The notes under the pieces were generated by a model. It was not told the DNA's origin. It made no database searches and was given only the letters and a program-made list of their open reading frames with translations. From CAXBCP01 sp963974055 (GTDB taxonomy: Bacteria > Pseudomonadota > Alphaproteobacteria > MPNO01 > UBA830), in NCBI GenBank assembly GCA_963974055.1, contig CAXBCP010000038.1, positions 1 through 40,436 on the forward strand: a stretch of DNA of 40,436 bases, in the 5' to 3' direction. Made by a program: the position numbers and the translations under genes. This document shows positions 32,712 through 40,436 of the stretch, in pieces; positions within the stretch are counted from its first letter, which is position 1; every line of letters starts with the position of its first letter.

Positions 32712-33920
32712 CTAGCTGCCCGGGGGAACAGGTGTTTTGGCGAGACGGGGGATCAGAAACCAGTATCGGCCCGGCGATTTCATGGCGCCGGCCATGCGGG
32801 CGGCGCGCGCGCCCGGCCCCCAGAACACGTCGGCGCGGACGGCTCCCTTTATCGCGCCGCCGGTATCCTGGGCGACCATCAGGCGGCGGTAAGGCGTCGC
32901 CGCGCCGTCCGGCAGGGTGGTGTCGAGCCATACCGGCAGACCGAGGGGCAGCGCGGACCGGTCGACGGCGATGCTCCGTTCCGGCGTCAGGGCGACGCCC
33001 TGTGCGCCAAGCGGTCCCGGCCCGGTCAGTTCGCGGAAAAAGATGTAGGATTTATTGGTCCGCATCAGCGCTGCGCCCTCGGCGGGGTTGGCGCTCATCC
33101 AGTCTCGGATGGCCTGCATCGACATCTTTTCGCGGAGAATTGCGCCGCGCGCGATCAGGTCGCGGCCGATCGCCGTGTAGGGGTGGCCGTTGGTTCCGGC
33201 ATAGCCGACCCGCAGCACCGATCCGTCGCGCAGGCGTATGCGCCCGGACCCCTGGATGTGCAGGAAAAACGCGTCGGCGGCGCTGTCGACCCAGACCAGT
33301 TCGAGCTTCCTGCCGCGCAGCGCGCCGCGTTCGATCTGATGGCGGTTGTGATAGGGGATCAGCCGCCCCTGAACCACCCGCCCCGCGATCCGCTTGCCCT
33401 TGTATTCGTCGCCGAACCGGGCGAGATCAACCGATACGAGGTCCGGCGGGCGGACATGCAGCGGTACTGCGAACCTGCCGTCGCGTTGGCGCGCGCCGCG
33501 CAGTTCCGGTTCGAAATACCCGGTGATCAGCCCCTCGGCACCGTCGCGCCCCGATACCGCGGCCGGTCGGAAATTGCGTTCGAAAAACGCCCGGGCGGCG
33601 ATGCGGTCGCCGGGCTGCACGGCGCGGGCCTCGGCGCAGACGGGCCGCCAGATTGCGGCCGACCCGAAGCCGGCGATGCCGCGCTTTTCCAGCGGCGGGC
33701 AGGACCGCAGCAGCACGCCGAGCGCCGCCGCATGGTCGTCGGATTGCCAGCCCGGCAGGTCCGAATAGGGGACATTGCGGAAAACCGGCCGGTCTTCGGC
33801 CTCTCCCGGCCCGTCGGGGCCGCCCTGGGTGCAGGCAGCGGCAGCGAGCGCACAGACCGCCGCAAACAGTCTCGCCGAAGGCCGGAACAGGGTCTTCAGC
33901 GGGGACGGGCGGAGGGTCAT
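32712..33920 (-). CDS. mltA: MltA, membrane-bound lytic murein transglycosylase A
   Basis: MltA cleaves peptidoglycan glycan strands with 1,6-anhydro bond formation. The 402-residue protein has a signal with lipobox-like LAAAAC (C30), the MltA domain (GLITGYFEPELRGARQRDGRFAVPLH...) and the C-terminal 3D domain with FFLHIQGSGRI, GTNGHPYTAIGRDL and VAQDTGGAIKGAVRADVFWG, which holds the catalytic Asp. It follows timA by 23 bp, the standard alphaproteobacterial order. Confidence 0.96.
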   Translation of the reverse strand: MTLRPSPLKTLFRPSARLFAAVCALAAAACTQGGPDGPGEAEDRPVFRNVPYSDLPGWQSDDHAAALGVLLRSCPPLEKRGIAGFGSAAIWRPVCAEARAVQPGDRIAARAFFERNFRPAAVSGRDGAEGLITGYFEPELRGARQRDGRFAVPLHVRPPDLVSVDLARFGDEYKGKRIAGRVVQGRLIPYHNRHQIERGALRGRKLELVWVDSAADAFFLHIQGSGRIRLRDGSVLRVGYAGTNGHPYTAIGRDLIARGAILREKMSMQAIRDWMSANPAEGAALMRTNKSYIFFRELTGPGPLGAQGVALTPERSIAVDRSALPLGLPVWLDTTLPDGAATPYRRLMVAQDTGGAIKGAVRADVFWGPGARAARMAGAMKSPGRYWFLIPRLAKTPVPPGS

Positions 33921-33943
33921 TCGGTCAGGCCGCGGAATGGGGG

Positions 33944-34642
33944 TTAGTTCTGGCTCCGGGTCTCGACAAGGAACCAGTTCGGGTCGCGCGATTTCGTGTC
34001 GCGCGAAAACGTCCAGATATCCGTAATGGTCGTGACCTGGTTCGGGTCGCCGTCGACGACGCGGTTTTCGGAATCGCGGGTTACGTTCACCTGTTCGGTG
34101 ACGAATTTCACGGTGACGGCGGCATTCGTGCCGTCCATCCCGGCTTCGATGATATCGGCGGATTTGATGCCGATGATCGTCGTTTCAAGGGTTTCGTCCG
34201 CTTTCTTGCGTGCTTCGATGGCGTCGTTGAAGTTTTCGAAAACATCGTCGGCCAGAAGATTCTTCAGCGTGTCGGCATCGCCGGCGGCGAACGCCTGGAC
34301 GATCATCTCAAACGCGCCGCGCGCGCCGCCGGCGAATTCGCCGGGATTGAAACTGTTATCCGCAATACGGATCTGGGTGATGCCGGCCGCCAGCGGATCG
34401 TTGGGGTCAAGGGATTCGAACGGATCGGCTTCGGCCGCACGGGCATCCGCAGCGTCCTGGTTGCGCGGCAGTTCGACAACGTTTCCGTCATTTTCCGCAT
34501 CTTTTCCGCGCCGCGAAACCGGGTCCTGGCGGGGTTCCTGGTGGCCGGTTTTCTTACCGAGCACGCTGCGCAGACGCAGCACAAGGAACGCCGCGACCAT
34601 TGCGAAAAGTATAATGTCGAGAAACTGAAACCCGTCACCCAT
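33944..34642 (-). CDS. timA: TimA, Tim44-like domain membrane protein
   Basis: A 232-residue protein with an N-terminal membrane helix (FLDIILFAMVAAFLVLRL, about 6-24), a charged linker with acidic patches and a Tim44-like C-terminal domain (about 85-232) with the expected GGARGAFEMIVQAFAAGDADTLKNLLADDVFENFNDAI. Bacterial TimA is related to the mitochondrial import motor subunit Tim44; its bacterial role is not firmly set. ATG 34642 gives the membrane start. It heads the timA-mltA-esterase run and is divergent from fxsA. Confidence 0.92.
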   Translation of the reverse strand: MGDGFQFLDIILFAMVAAFLVLRLRSVLGKKTGHQEPRQDPVSRRGKDAENDGNVVELPRNQDAADARAAEADPFESLDPNDPLAAGITQIRIADNSFNPGEFAGGARGAFEMIVQAFAAGDADTLKNLLADDVFENFNDAIEARKKADETLETTIIGIKSADIIEAGMDGTNAAVTVKFVTEQVNVTRDSENRVVDGDPNQVTTITDIWTFSRDTKSRDPNWFLVETRSQN

Positions 34643-34759
34643 CGATTTGCTTTCCGGCGCCCGTCCCGGGGCGCTCTGTTTTTCCCCGGCGGGGGAGGCT
34701 GTTCGGCGTCTGATCGGGTCCATCCAGGGCGGGGCGGATGGACGCATGCGCCTACGTTG

Positions 34760-34765
34760 ATTATA
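34760..34765 (-). promoter_or_regulatory. Consensus -10 box (TATAAT) facing timA
   Basis: On the minus strand 34765-34760 reads TATAAT exactly, in a stretch AT-rich for this genome. No good TTGACA lies 16-18 bp upstream. It would give a leader of about 110 bases. The 243-bp gap to fxsA holds no other clear element. Confidence 0.3.
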
Positions 34766-34885
34766 TCCTGTGCATTACCACATTGTTCGTTATCGTGTCG
34801 CGTCGGCGGGACCAACATAATTTCAGGCCGTCGCGCACGTCCCGTACCCTTGTGTACATAGGACGTCCACCGGGAAATCGCAAGC

Positions 34886-35404
34886 ATGGCAATCCTTTTG
34901 CTGGCAATCTTTATTGCCGTTCCAGTCATAGAAATCGCCCTTTTTATAGAGATCGGCGGCTGGATCGGGCTGTGGCCGACGATCGCTATCGTGATCGTGA
35001 CCGCCTTTGCGGGCACGACGCTTCTGCGCCTGCAGGGTCTTGCCGTTCTCCGCCGGGTTCAGGAAAGCGCCGCCCGCAACGAATTGCCCGTCCAGGAAGT
35101 CTTCGACGGGCTGTGCCTGCTGGTGGCCGGTGTCATGTTGCTTACCCCCGGGTTTTTCACCGATGCGCTGGGATTCCTGCTGTTCGTGCCTGTTTTCAGG
35201 CGTTTTGCAGGGGCCGCGATCTGGCGCTGGATGGTCCGCAACGGCAATATTTCGGTCTCGGCGGGGGGATTCGGCAGCGCCGGCGGTTCTTCCGGCAGCA
35301 ATCCCCGAAATCCGACAGGGCCCGGGGGAGGGCCGGTGATCGACGGCGATTTCGAAGAAGTCGATCCGCCGCGCGACCGGATAGAGCCCGGAGACCGCTC
35401 CTGA
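34886..35404 (+). CDS. fxsA: FxsA family membrane protein
   Basis: A 172-residue FxsA protein with two N-terminal helices (about 3-47), the G-rich TAFAGTTLLRLQGLAVLRRVQ turn and a second helical pair ending LLTPGFFTDALGFLLFVPVFRR (about 84-105). The C-terminal 55 residues are Gly/Ser-rich and acidic. E. coli FxsA relieves phage T7 exclusion by F when overproduced; the normal role is unknown. It is divergent from timA, as in many relatives. Confidence 0.95.
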   Translation: MAILLLAIFIAVPVIEIALFIEIGGWIGLWPTIAIVIVTAFAGTTLLRLQGLAVLRRVQESAARNELPVQEVFDGLCLLVAGVMLLTPGFFTDALGFLLFVPVFRRFAGAAIWRWMVRNGNISVSAGGFGSAGGSSGSNPRNPTGPGGGPVIDGDFEEVDPPRDRIEPGDRS

Positions 35405-35422
35405 CGCCTGTGGTCGGTCCCG

Positions 35423-35899
35423 TCAGCCCTTCGCCGGGCGCTTGCGCAGCGACGCGATGCAGTCGGCCTGGTCAAGCGGCGCGCCGCTGCCGGCCCGGGT
35501 TTCGATATGGTCGACGCGTTGCGCGCCGTCCCTGAGATAGAAGAACAGCTCCAGCACGCAGGATTCGCCGCGATAGCGCCAGAATTCGCCCGGCGGATCG
35601 CGGCGGACGAAGACCGGGGTGCCAAACAGCGACGAAATACGGGTGCCGGTCATGCCGACAAGCCTGGCCGGATCGATGGCCGCCAGTTTCGGCGCCGGCG
35701 GCGGAACCGCGGGTGTTGCGGCGGGCGAGGGCGCAGTGTCGCCCGGCGGGGACGCCATCGACCGGTCGGCGTGGCTGCCCGGGGGTGCCGGGGCCGTTGC
35801 GACCGTACGGCCCGTCGGTTGACCGGCGCAGGCGGCAAGGACGGCACAGGCCACGCAGGCCACCAGGCCGTTCCGGGCGGCAATCAGGCTGTTCCGCAT
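35423..35899 (-). CDS. Predicted lipoprotein of unknown function
   Basis: A 158-residue protein with a lipoprotein signal (lipobox LAAC, C24), a Pro/Ala-rich linker (about 30-75) and a compact C-terminal domain. That domain (LVGMTGTRISSLFGTPVFVRRDPPGEFWRYRGESCVLELFFYL) resembles the helix-then-strand pattern of small SmpA/BamE-type lipoproteins, but I cannot assign it. GTG 35917 would add six residues; ATG 35899 gives a more typical signal. It follows the bactofilin gene by 59 bp. Confidence 0.75.
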   Translation of the reverse strand: MRNSLIAARNGLVACVACAVLAACAGQPTGRTVATAPAPPGSHADRSMASPPGDTAPSPAATPAVPPPAPKLAAIDPARLVGMTGTRISSLFGTPVFVRRDPPGEFWRYRGESCVLELFFYLRDGAQRVDHIETRAGSGAPLDQADCIASLRKRPAKG

Positions 35900-35958
35900 C
35901 TGGGTTGTCCGGTTCACGGGTGAGACAGCAATCGGTTTCGGCGCGGGCGGCAGACGAT

Positions 35959-36453
35959 TCAGGCGTCGCCCGTCTTTTCATACAGGCCGATATCGCCGAC
36001 AACCTCGCCGCCGCGCTCGATTTCAAGCTTGCCGAACCGCACCGTACCGTTGATCCGGCCCGTCGAGCGGACGATCAGGATATCCCGCGCGGTCAGCGTG
36101 CCTTCGAAGTTACCGCTGATTTCAGCCATATCGATAGCCGCCGATCCCTTGAACGTGCCCGTCGAGGCGATTTCGATCTGGCGGCAGTCCTTAAGCTCGG
36201 CTTCGACCCGGCCTTCGACGACAAGCTTGTCGCAGGAACTGATATTGCCGTTCAGTTCGATCTCGCGCCCGACGATCAGTTTCTTGCCTTCGGGGCTGCT
36301 CAGGTTCGACGGGCGGGACACGGCCTGTAGGTCATGCGCGGGGCGCGAAACCCCTGCGGGGCGCAGCGCAGCCGGCGGGGCGCCGGGATTGTCGGCCTTC
36401 AACGGCAACGCCGCGGGGGCTTCGGTCTTCGTGGTTTCGTCCTGGTCCGCCAT
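35959..36453 (-). CDS. Bactofilin (polymer-forming cytoskeletal protein)
   Basis: A 164-residue bactofilin. A Pro/Ala-rich N-terminal tail (about 1-58) precedes the right-handed beta-helix core (about 60-158): LIVGREIELNGNISSCDKLVVEGRVEAEL, then repeated strand-turn units through GRINGTVRFGKLEIERGGEVVGDI. Bactofilins polymerise without nucleotide and scaffold cell-wall enzymes or stalks. No M23 peptidase partner is beside it. Confidence 0.95.
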   Translation of the reverse strand: MADQDETTKTEAPAALPLKADNPGAPPAALRPAGVSRPAHDLQAVSRPSNLSSPEGKKLIVGREIELNGNISSCDKLVVEGRVEAELKDCRQIEIASTGTFKGSAAIDMAEISGNFEGTLTARDILIVRSTGRINGTVRFGKLEIERGGEVVGDIGLYEKTGDA

Positions 36454-36513
36454 AATACTGTCTTTCCGATATATGCCGCAAAGCGGCGGTTTTCAGCAGA
36501 TTTCAATTGCTCT

Positions 36514-36545
36514 GGCCGTTTTCTCCGCTCCGGCCGTTTTGTCCG
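36514..36545. repeat. Direct repeat GGCCGTTTT(N)TCCG, two copies, in the EI24-bactofilin gap
   Basis: Copies at 36514-36527 and 36532-36545 match at 13 of 14 positions with an 18-bp period. They lie 60-90 bp upstream of bactofilin. A nearby GCCGC/GCGGC stem (36475-36487) is also present. A role as an operator is only possible, not shown. Confidence 0.5.
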
Positions 36546-36585
36546 TGGTCCCGTCAAGTCGCCGTTCAGCCCGGGTGCGCTCGGT

Positions 36586-37281
36586 TTATGCGGCCCCCGG
36601 ACGGGTGCGGACGCCTTCGAATACATGGACCATATAAGCCGCCGCGACGACCGGCATCAGCCAGTTCACAAACGGGATGGTCATCAGTACTGCGATCGCG
36701 ATTCCGCAGACGAAAACGCGAATCCTGTACCGTCGGCGCAGCGTCCGACCGTTTTTCGGGTCGAGTCGCCGGACAGCCGCAAATTCAAAATACTCGCGCC
36801 CCAGAAGATACCCGTTGAGCGCGTAGAAGACAAAGGGAATGAAGGGTATCAGGACGATCGTGATCAGCATGATCGGCACGATCAGGATGAAGACCAGAAG
36901 GTTCAGGAACACGGTCACGGCGGTAAACCGGACCGCATTGCCGACCATTTCGACAACCGGTTCTTCGCGTGCCGGCGGCAGGTCGGGGTAATGCCGCGCC
37001 TCGACGGCGCTTGCGATCTCTTCCAGCATGAAGGATATGATGATCCCGGCAAAAGCCGGGAACAGGAAAAGCCCGACCACGAAGGCGGCGCTGCTGCCGA
37101 GAAACGACACCGACCGGTCGAGCCAGCCGATACCGAACACGGTCAATCCGCTCAGCAGCCACCCGGCGGCGACCATCAGCAGCACGAAAATGATCGCGCT
37201 GATGACGACGGCACGGATAATCACGCCGCGGATGCGCGGATCGCCAAGCTGTTCGACGGCCAGGAAAAGTCCAGAAAACAT
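36586..37281 (-). CDS. EI24/CysZ-type membrane protein
   Basis: A 231-residue polytopic membrane protein of the EI24 domain family, with about five to six hydrophobic segments: ISAIIFVLLMVAAGWLLSGL, the FVVGLFLFPAFAGIIISFMLEEIASAVE stretch, a long hydrophobic run 120-153, YALNGYLLGREYFEFAAVRRL and a last pair 185-222. CysZ members transport sulfate, but this alphaproteobacterial branch is not characterised and no sulfate genes are near. It is divergent from the PfkB kinase gene. Confidence 0.88.
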   Translation of the reverse strand: MFSGLFLAVEQLGDPRIRGVIIRAVVISAIIFVLLMVAAGWLLSGLTVFGIGWLDRSVSFLGSSAAFVVGLFLFPAFAGIIISFMLEEIASAVEARHYPDLPPAREEPVVEMVGNAVRFTAVTVFLNLLVFILIVPIMLITIVLIPFIPFVFYALNGYLLGREYFEFAAVRRLDPKNGRTLRRRYRIRVFVCGIAIAVLMTIPFVNWLMPVVAAAYMVHVFEGVRTRPGAA

Positions 37282-37352
37282 GGTCTTTGCAGACTTTCAT
37301 TCGTAGTTCCGAGCGGCCTGTTTAACCGTACCGGCCGGTCGGGCGCAAGAGT

Positions 37353-37386
37353 CGGTTTTGCGAAAACCGGGGCCGAACCCGGCCCC
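37353..37386. repeat. Two adjacent perfect hairpins between EI24 and pfkB-type genes
   Basis: CGGTTTT/AAAACCG (37353-37369, loop GCG) is followed at once by GGGGCCG/CGGCCCC (37369-37386, loop AACC). Both neighbouring genes point away, so they do not end a known transcript. They sit just upstream of the kinase promoter. Confidence 0.6.
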
Positions 37387-37397
37387 GCGAGTTTCGT

Positions 37398-37425
37398 TTG
37401 CAGTGACGCGCACCGCCGTTATACT
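37398..37425 (+). promoter_or_regulatory. Predicted sigma70-type promoter of the PfkB kinase gene
   Basis: TTGCAG (37398-37403), a 16-bp spacer and TATACT (37420-37425, five of six) lie about 53 bp before the start codon. The -35 is weak. Confidence 0.4.
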
Positions 37426-37477
37426 GCGCGCCGAAATCCCCGGAATCCGAACATACCCCAATATTCAGGAGCAAATT

Positions 37478-38470
37478 ATGGCAGACGCCCAGTTTGACGT
37501 TGTCGGCGTTGGCAATGCGATCGTCGATGTTATTTCCCAGGCCGACGAAGCGCTGATCAAGCGGCTCGACCTCAACAAGGGCACGATGACCCTGATCGAC
37601 GCCGATCAGGCCGAATGGCTCTATAGCGAAATGGGCGCCGGTATAGAGACCTCGGGCGGCTCGGCGGCAAACACCCTTGCAGGCATTGCGTCGCTCGGCG
37701 GCAAGGGCGCCTATATCGGCAAGGTGCGCGATGACCAGCTCGGCGGCGTGTTCAGCCACGATATTCAGGCCGCCGGCGTCGATTACCGTCTGCGCGCCGC
37801 GACCGAAGGCCCGACAACGGCCCGTTGCCTGATTTTCGTGACCCCTGACGCCGACCGTACGATGCAGACGTTTCTTGGCGTCAGCGTAATGCTCGGCCCG
37901 GAGGATATCGATCCCGAAGCCATCGGCGATGCCAAGATTACCTATCTCGAGGGATATCTGTTCGACCGCGACGAAGCCAAGGAAGCCTTCGTTAAGGCAG
38001 CGGAACTGGCCCATGCGGCCGGGCGCAAGGTTGCGCTGTCGCTGTCCGATCCGTTCTGTGTCGACCGTCACCGGGCGTCGTTCAGGCATCTGGTCGAAGG
38101 CCACGTCGACATCCTGTTTGCCAATTCCGACGAAATTACGTCGCTCTACGAAACGGATTCTTTCGACGATGCCGTCGGCCAGCTTGTCGGCAAGATCGAG
38201 CTGGCGGCGGTGACGCGCGGTGCCGAAGGGTCGGTGATCGTGACCGCGGACGAGGTGGTCGAAATCGCCGCCGAGCCGGTCGGCAAGGTCGTCGATACCA
38301 CGGGCGCCGGCGATCTTTACGCCGCCGGCGTGCTTTTCGGGCTCACCCAGGGATTCGAGTTCGGTGTGGCCGGCCGGATAGGCTCGATCTGCGCCGCCGA
38401 GGTCATCAGCCATTACGGCGCACGCCCGGAAACGTCTCTTTCAGCCCTCGTGAAGGAAAAGATGGGATAA
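37478..38470 (+). CDS. PfkB family kinase (adenosine kinase-like)
   Basis: A 330-residue ribokinase-fold enzyme. It has VVGVGNAIVDVI at the start, the substrate-binding SGGSAANTLAGIASLGGKGAYIGKV (about 54-80) and the PfkB signature DTTGAGDLYAAGVL (273-286) with the catalytic Asp at 279. Close relatives in alphaproteobacteria are annotated as adenosine kinase or sugar kinase; the substrate cannot be settled here. ATG 37478 has CAGGAG seven bases upstream. An intrinsic terminator follows the stop. Confidence 0.92.
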   Translation: MADAQFDVVGVGNAIVDVISQADEALIKRLDLNKGTMTLIDADQAEWLYSEMGAGIETSGGSAANTLAGIASLGGKGAYIGKVRDDQLGGVFSHDIQAAGVDYRLRAATEGPTTARCLIFVTPDADRTMQTFLGVSVMLGPEDIDPEAIGDAKITYLEGYLFDRDEAKEAFVKAAELAHAAGRKVALSLSDPFCVDRHRASFRHLVEGHVDILFANSDEITSLYETDSFDDAVGQLVGKIELAAVTRGAEGSVIVTADEVVEIAAEPVGKVVDTTGAGDLYAAGVLFGLTQGFEFGVAGRIGSICAAEVISHYGARPETSLSALVKEKMG

Positions 38471-38515
38471 TTTTCCCGTTTGGTTGTATACAGCGCGGGC
38501 GAAACGCAAATTAAA

Positions 38516-38547
38516 GGGCGGGTCAGGTGACCCGCCCGGTTATTTTT
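38516..38547 (+). terminator. Strong intrinsic terminator directly before typA
   Basis: GGGCGGGTCA (38516-38525) pairs perfectly with TGACCCGCCC (38528-38537), followed by GGTTATTTTT. It ends the kinase transcript. It stops only 12 bp before the chosen typA start, and the typA Shine-Dalgarno (GGAAA) directly follows the T tract. GTG 38527 lies in the hairpin loop and is therefore an unlikely start. Confidence 0.8.
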
Positions 38548-38559
38548 GGAAAACCGACA

Positions 38560-40386
38560 GTGACAGAATTACGTAATATCGCGATCATCGCGCATGTCGA
38601 TCACGGCAAAACGACCCTGGTCGACCAGCTTCTGCGGCAATCGGGAAGTTTCCGGGAAAACCAGCGGGTCGCGGAACGCGTGATGGATTCCAACGACCAG
38701 GAGCGCGAGCGCGGCATCACGATTCTCGCGAAATGCGCCTCCGTCGAATGGAAGAATTACCGCTTCAATATCGTCGACACCCCCGGCCATGCCGATTTCG
38801 GCGGCGAGGTCGAACGTATCCTGTCGATGGTCGACGGCGCCCTGGTGCTGGTCGATGCCGCCGAAGGCCCGATGCCGCAAACCAAGTTCGTCACCATGAA
38901 GGCGCTGGCGCTGGGGCTGAAACCCATTGTCGTCGTCAACAAGGCGGACCGCCCCGACCAGCGCGCCTATGAAGTCCAGGAAGAAGTATTCGACCTGTTC
39001 GCAGCGCTCGATGCATCCGACGAACAGCTCGATTTCCCGACGCTCTACGCGTCGGCCAAGGAAGGCTGGGCGGCAGCGGACCTCGAAGCGCCGCGGGAAT
39101 CGCTGCAGCCGTTGTTCGAACTGATCGCGTCCCATTTCGATCCGCCCAAGGCGGAAACCGATGCGCCCTTCGCCATGCTGGCGACGATCCTGGAATACGA
39201 CAACTATCTCGGCCGCGTCCTTACCGGCCGCGTCGAGCGCGGCATTGCAAAGGTCAATGCGCCTGTCGCCGCCCTTTCGGCCGACGGCACCCGGCTTGAA
39301 ACCGGCCGCCTGACCAAGCTGCTGGCGTTCCGCGGTATCGAGCGCGTGCCGGTCGACGAAGCGCGCGCCGGCGATATCGTCGCGATCGCCGGGCTCAAGC
39401 AGGCCACCGTTGCCGATACCATCGCCGACCAGGATTCCGGCACCGCCGTCCAGGCGATTCCGGTCGATCCGCCGACCCTGTCGATGAGCTTTTCGATCAA
39501 CGATTCGCCGTTTGCCGGCGATGACGGCGACAAGGTGACGTCGCGGCTGCTTGCCGCGCGCCTGATGCGCGAAGCCGAAGGCAATGTCGCCATCGGTATC
39601 GAGCGCACCAACGATGAAAACGTTTTCGAAGTAAAAGGCCGGGGCGAACTTCAGCTCGGCGTGCTGATCGAAACGCTGCGCCGCGAAGGGTTCGAACTGT
39701 CGGTCTCGCGGCCGCGCGTTCTGTACCGGGAAAACCCGGAAACCGGCGCGCGCGAAGAGCCGATCGAGGAAGTCGTGATCGATGTCGACGAAGCCTATGT
39801 CGGCGCCGTCGTCGAAGCGCTGGGCGTGCGCCGCGGCGAGATGACAGACATGCGCCCGTCGGGCGGCGGCAAGACGCGGCTGACATTCCTGGCGCCGTCG
39901 CGTGGGCTGATCGGCTATCACGGCCAGTTCCTGAACGAGACCCGCGGCACCGGCGTTATGAGCCGCCTGTATCATTCCTATGACAACCACAAGGGCCCGA
40001 TTCCGGGCCGCCGCAACGGCGTCCTGATCGCGAACAGCACGGGCAAATCCGTGCCCTTCGCCCTGTGGAACCTGGAAGAGCGCGGCGAATTGTTCATCGG
40101 CGCCGGCACGGCCGTCTACGAGGGCATGGTGATCGGCGAACACAGCCGGGGCAACGATCTCGAGGTCAATCCGCTCAAGACCAAGAAGCTGACCAATGTC
40201 CGCGCGTCCGGCACCGACGAAGCCGTGCGCCTGACCACGCCGCGCACCCTTCGCCTGGAAGAGGCGATCGCCTATATCGACGACGACGAACTGGTCGAGG
40301 TAACGCCGCTGCATGTCCGGTTGCGCAAGCGCCTGCTCAGCCCGCACGACCGCAAGAAGGAATCGCGGAAAGAGGCAAGCGCCTAG
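38560..40386 (+). CDS. typA: TypA/BipA ribosome-associated GTPase
   Basis: TypA is a translational GTPase that helps 50S assembly and growth under stress such as cold. The GTP-binding motifs are AHVDHGKT (11-18), DTPGHADFGGEV and NKADRP, followed by EF-G-like domains II, III and V and the TypA-specific C-terminal domain (GRRNGVLIANSTGKSV...). From GTG 38560 the protein is 608 residues, matching E. coli (607). GTG 38527, in frame, would add 11 residues but sits inside the terminator hairpin. Confidence 0.97.
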   Translation: MTELRNIAIIAHVDHGKTTLVDQLLRQSGSFRENQRVAERVMDSNDQERERGITILAKCASVEWKNYRFNIVDTPGHADFGGEVERILSMVDGALVLVDAAEGPMPQTKFVTMKALALGLKPIVVVNKADRPDQRAYEVQEEVFDLFAALDASDEQLDFPTLYASAKEGWAAADLEAPRESLQPLFELIASHFDPPKAETDAPFAMLATILEYDNYLGRVLTGRVERGIAKVNAPVAALSADGTRLETGRLTKLLAFRGIERVPVDEARAGDIVAIAGLKQATVADTIADQDSGTAVQAIPVDPPTLSMSFSINDSPFAGDDGDKVTSRLLAARLMREAEGNVAIGIERTNDENVFEVKGRGELQLGVLIETLRREGFELSVSRPRVLYRENPETGAREEPIEEVVIDVDEAYVGAVVEALGVRRGEMTDMRPSGGGKTRLTFLAPSRGLIGYHGQFLNETRGTGVMSRLYHSYDNHKGPIPGRRNGVLIANSTGKSVPFALWNLEERGELFIGAGTAVYEGMVIGEHSRGNDLEVNPLKTKKLTNVRASGTDEAVRLTTPRTLRLEEAIAYIDDDELVEVTPLHVRLRKRLLSPHDRKKESRKEASA

Positions 40387-40414
40387 GGCGGTCGACAGCG
40401 GCGGGAATGCTACA

Positions 40415-40436
40415 ATGAGCGGAAACAGAAACCGGA
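40415..40436 (+). CDS. Possible start of the next gene (cut by window edge)
   Basis: ATG 40415 opens a frame encoding MSGNRNR before the window ends. Too little is visible to name it or be sure it is a gene. Confidence 0.2.

Noticed and set aside
38569..40347. 592-codon open frame antisense to typA
   Set aside because: It covers the well-conserved typA gene on the other strand and shows shadow composition without motifs.
1..40436. tRNA, rRNA, transposase or phage genes
   Set aside because: I looked for typical sequences and protein motifs on both strands and found none; a covariance search would be needed to exclude small RNAs.

Overview
The window is high-GC, densely packed bacterial chromosome. 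It reads as an alphaproteobacterium, most likely of a Rhodospirillales-like lineage. The grounds are gene families and gene order: divergent hrcA/rph, a hisB-DUF2628-hisH-hisA-hisF-hisE operon ending in a HIT gene, hslV-hslU beside it, the timA (Tim44-like)-mltA-smr group next to fxsA, and an RpoH-type promoter of alphaproteobacterial form before hslV. I see no rRNA, tRNA, transposase, phage gene or CRISPR array. The species assignment is inference.

Layout, left to right. (1) 1-6054: egtB (ergothioneine sulfoxide synthase, cut by the window edge), grpE and hrcA on the minus strand, then the divergent rph-rdgB-hemW operon. (2) 6082-10461: a LpoA-like lipoprotein on minus, head to head with rsmI-yraN-BON lipoprotein-SirB1. 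This resembles the enterobacterial yraM/yraL/yraN/yraP neighbourhood. (3) 10470-18563, the most accessory-looking part: a translationally coupled acyltransferase and a histidine-rich membrane protein of unknown function; gshB followed by a MetE-like protein, a Lys/Ala-rich unknown and a PACE efflux pump; a GST; and two exported proteins with PEP-CTERM-type sorting tails (a von Willebrand A protein and a VPEP protein). (4) 18564-18834: an unusual intergenic region with a sigma54-like promoter facing the VPEP gene, five 11-bp units in tandem, and an inverted repeat at the comM start. (5) 18835-25142: comM, then a minus-strand histidine operon with a GNAT, a DUF2628 and a HIT gene built into it. 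(6) 25465-28219: a cNMP-fold/FHA fusion protein, then hslVU. (7) 28230-34642: smr, lutCBA, a phytase-like esterase, mltA and timA, all on minus. (8) 34886-40386: fxsA, a lipoprotein, a bactofilin, an EI24-family membrane protein, a PfkB sugar/nucleoside kinase and typA.

Functional themes are proteostasis (GrpE, HrcA, HslUV), nucleotide and RNA housekeeping (RdgB, RNase PH, RsmI), histidine synthesis, cell-envelope maintenance (LpoA-like, MltA, BON lipoprotein, bactofilin, TimA), low-molecular-weight thiols (EgtB, GshB, GST, the MetE-like protein) and lactate use (LutABC).

The best candidates for undescribed biology are the VPEP-gene control region (sigma54-like promoter plus helically phased repeats), the acyltransferase/histidine-rich membrane protein pair, the gshB-MetE-like-PACE-GST neighbourhood, and leader structures that would cover the ribosome-binding sites of egtB and comM or terminate just before typA. 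None of these is proven by sequence alone.
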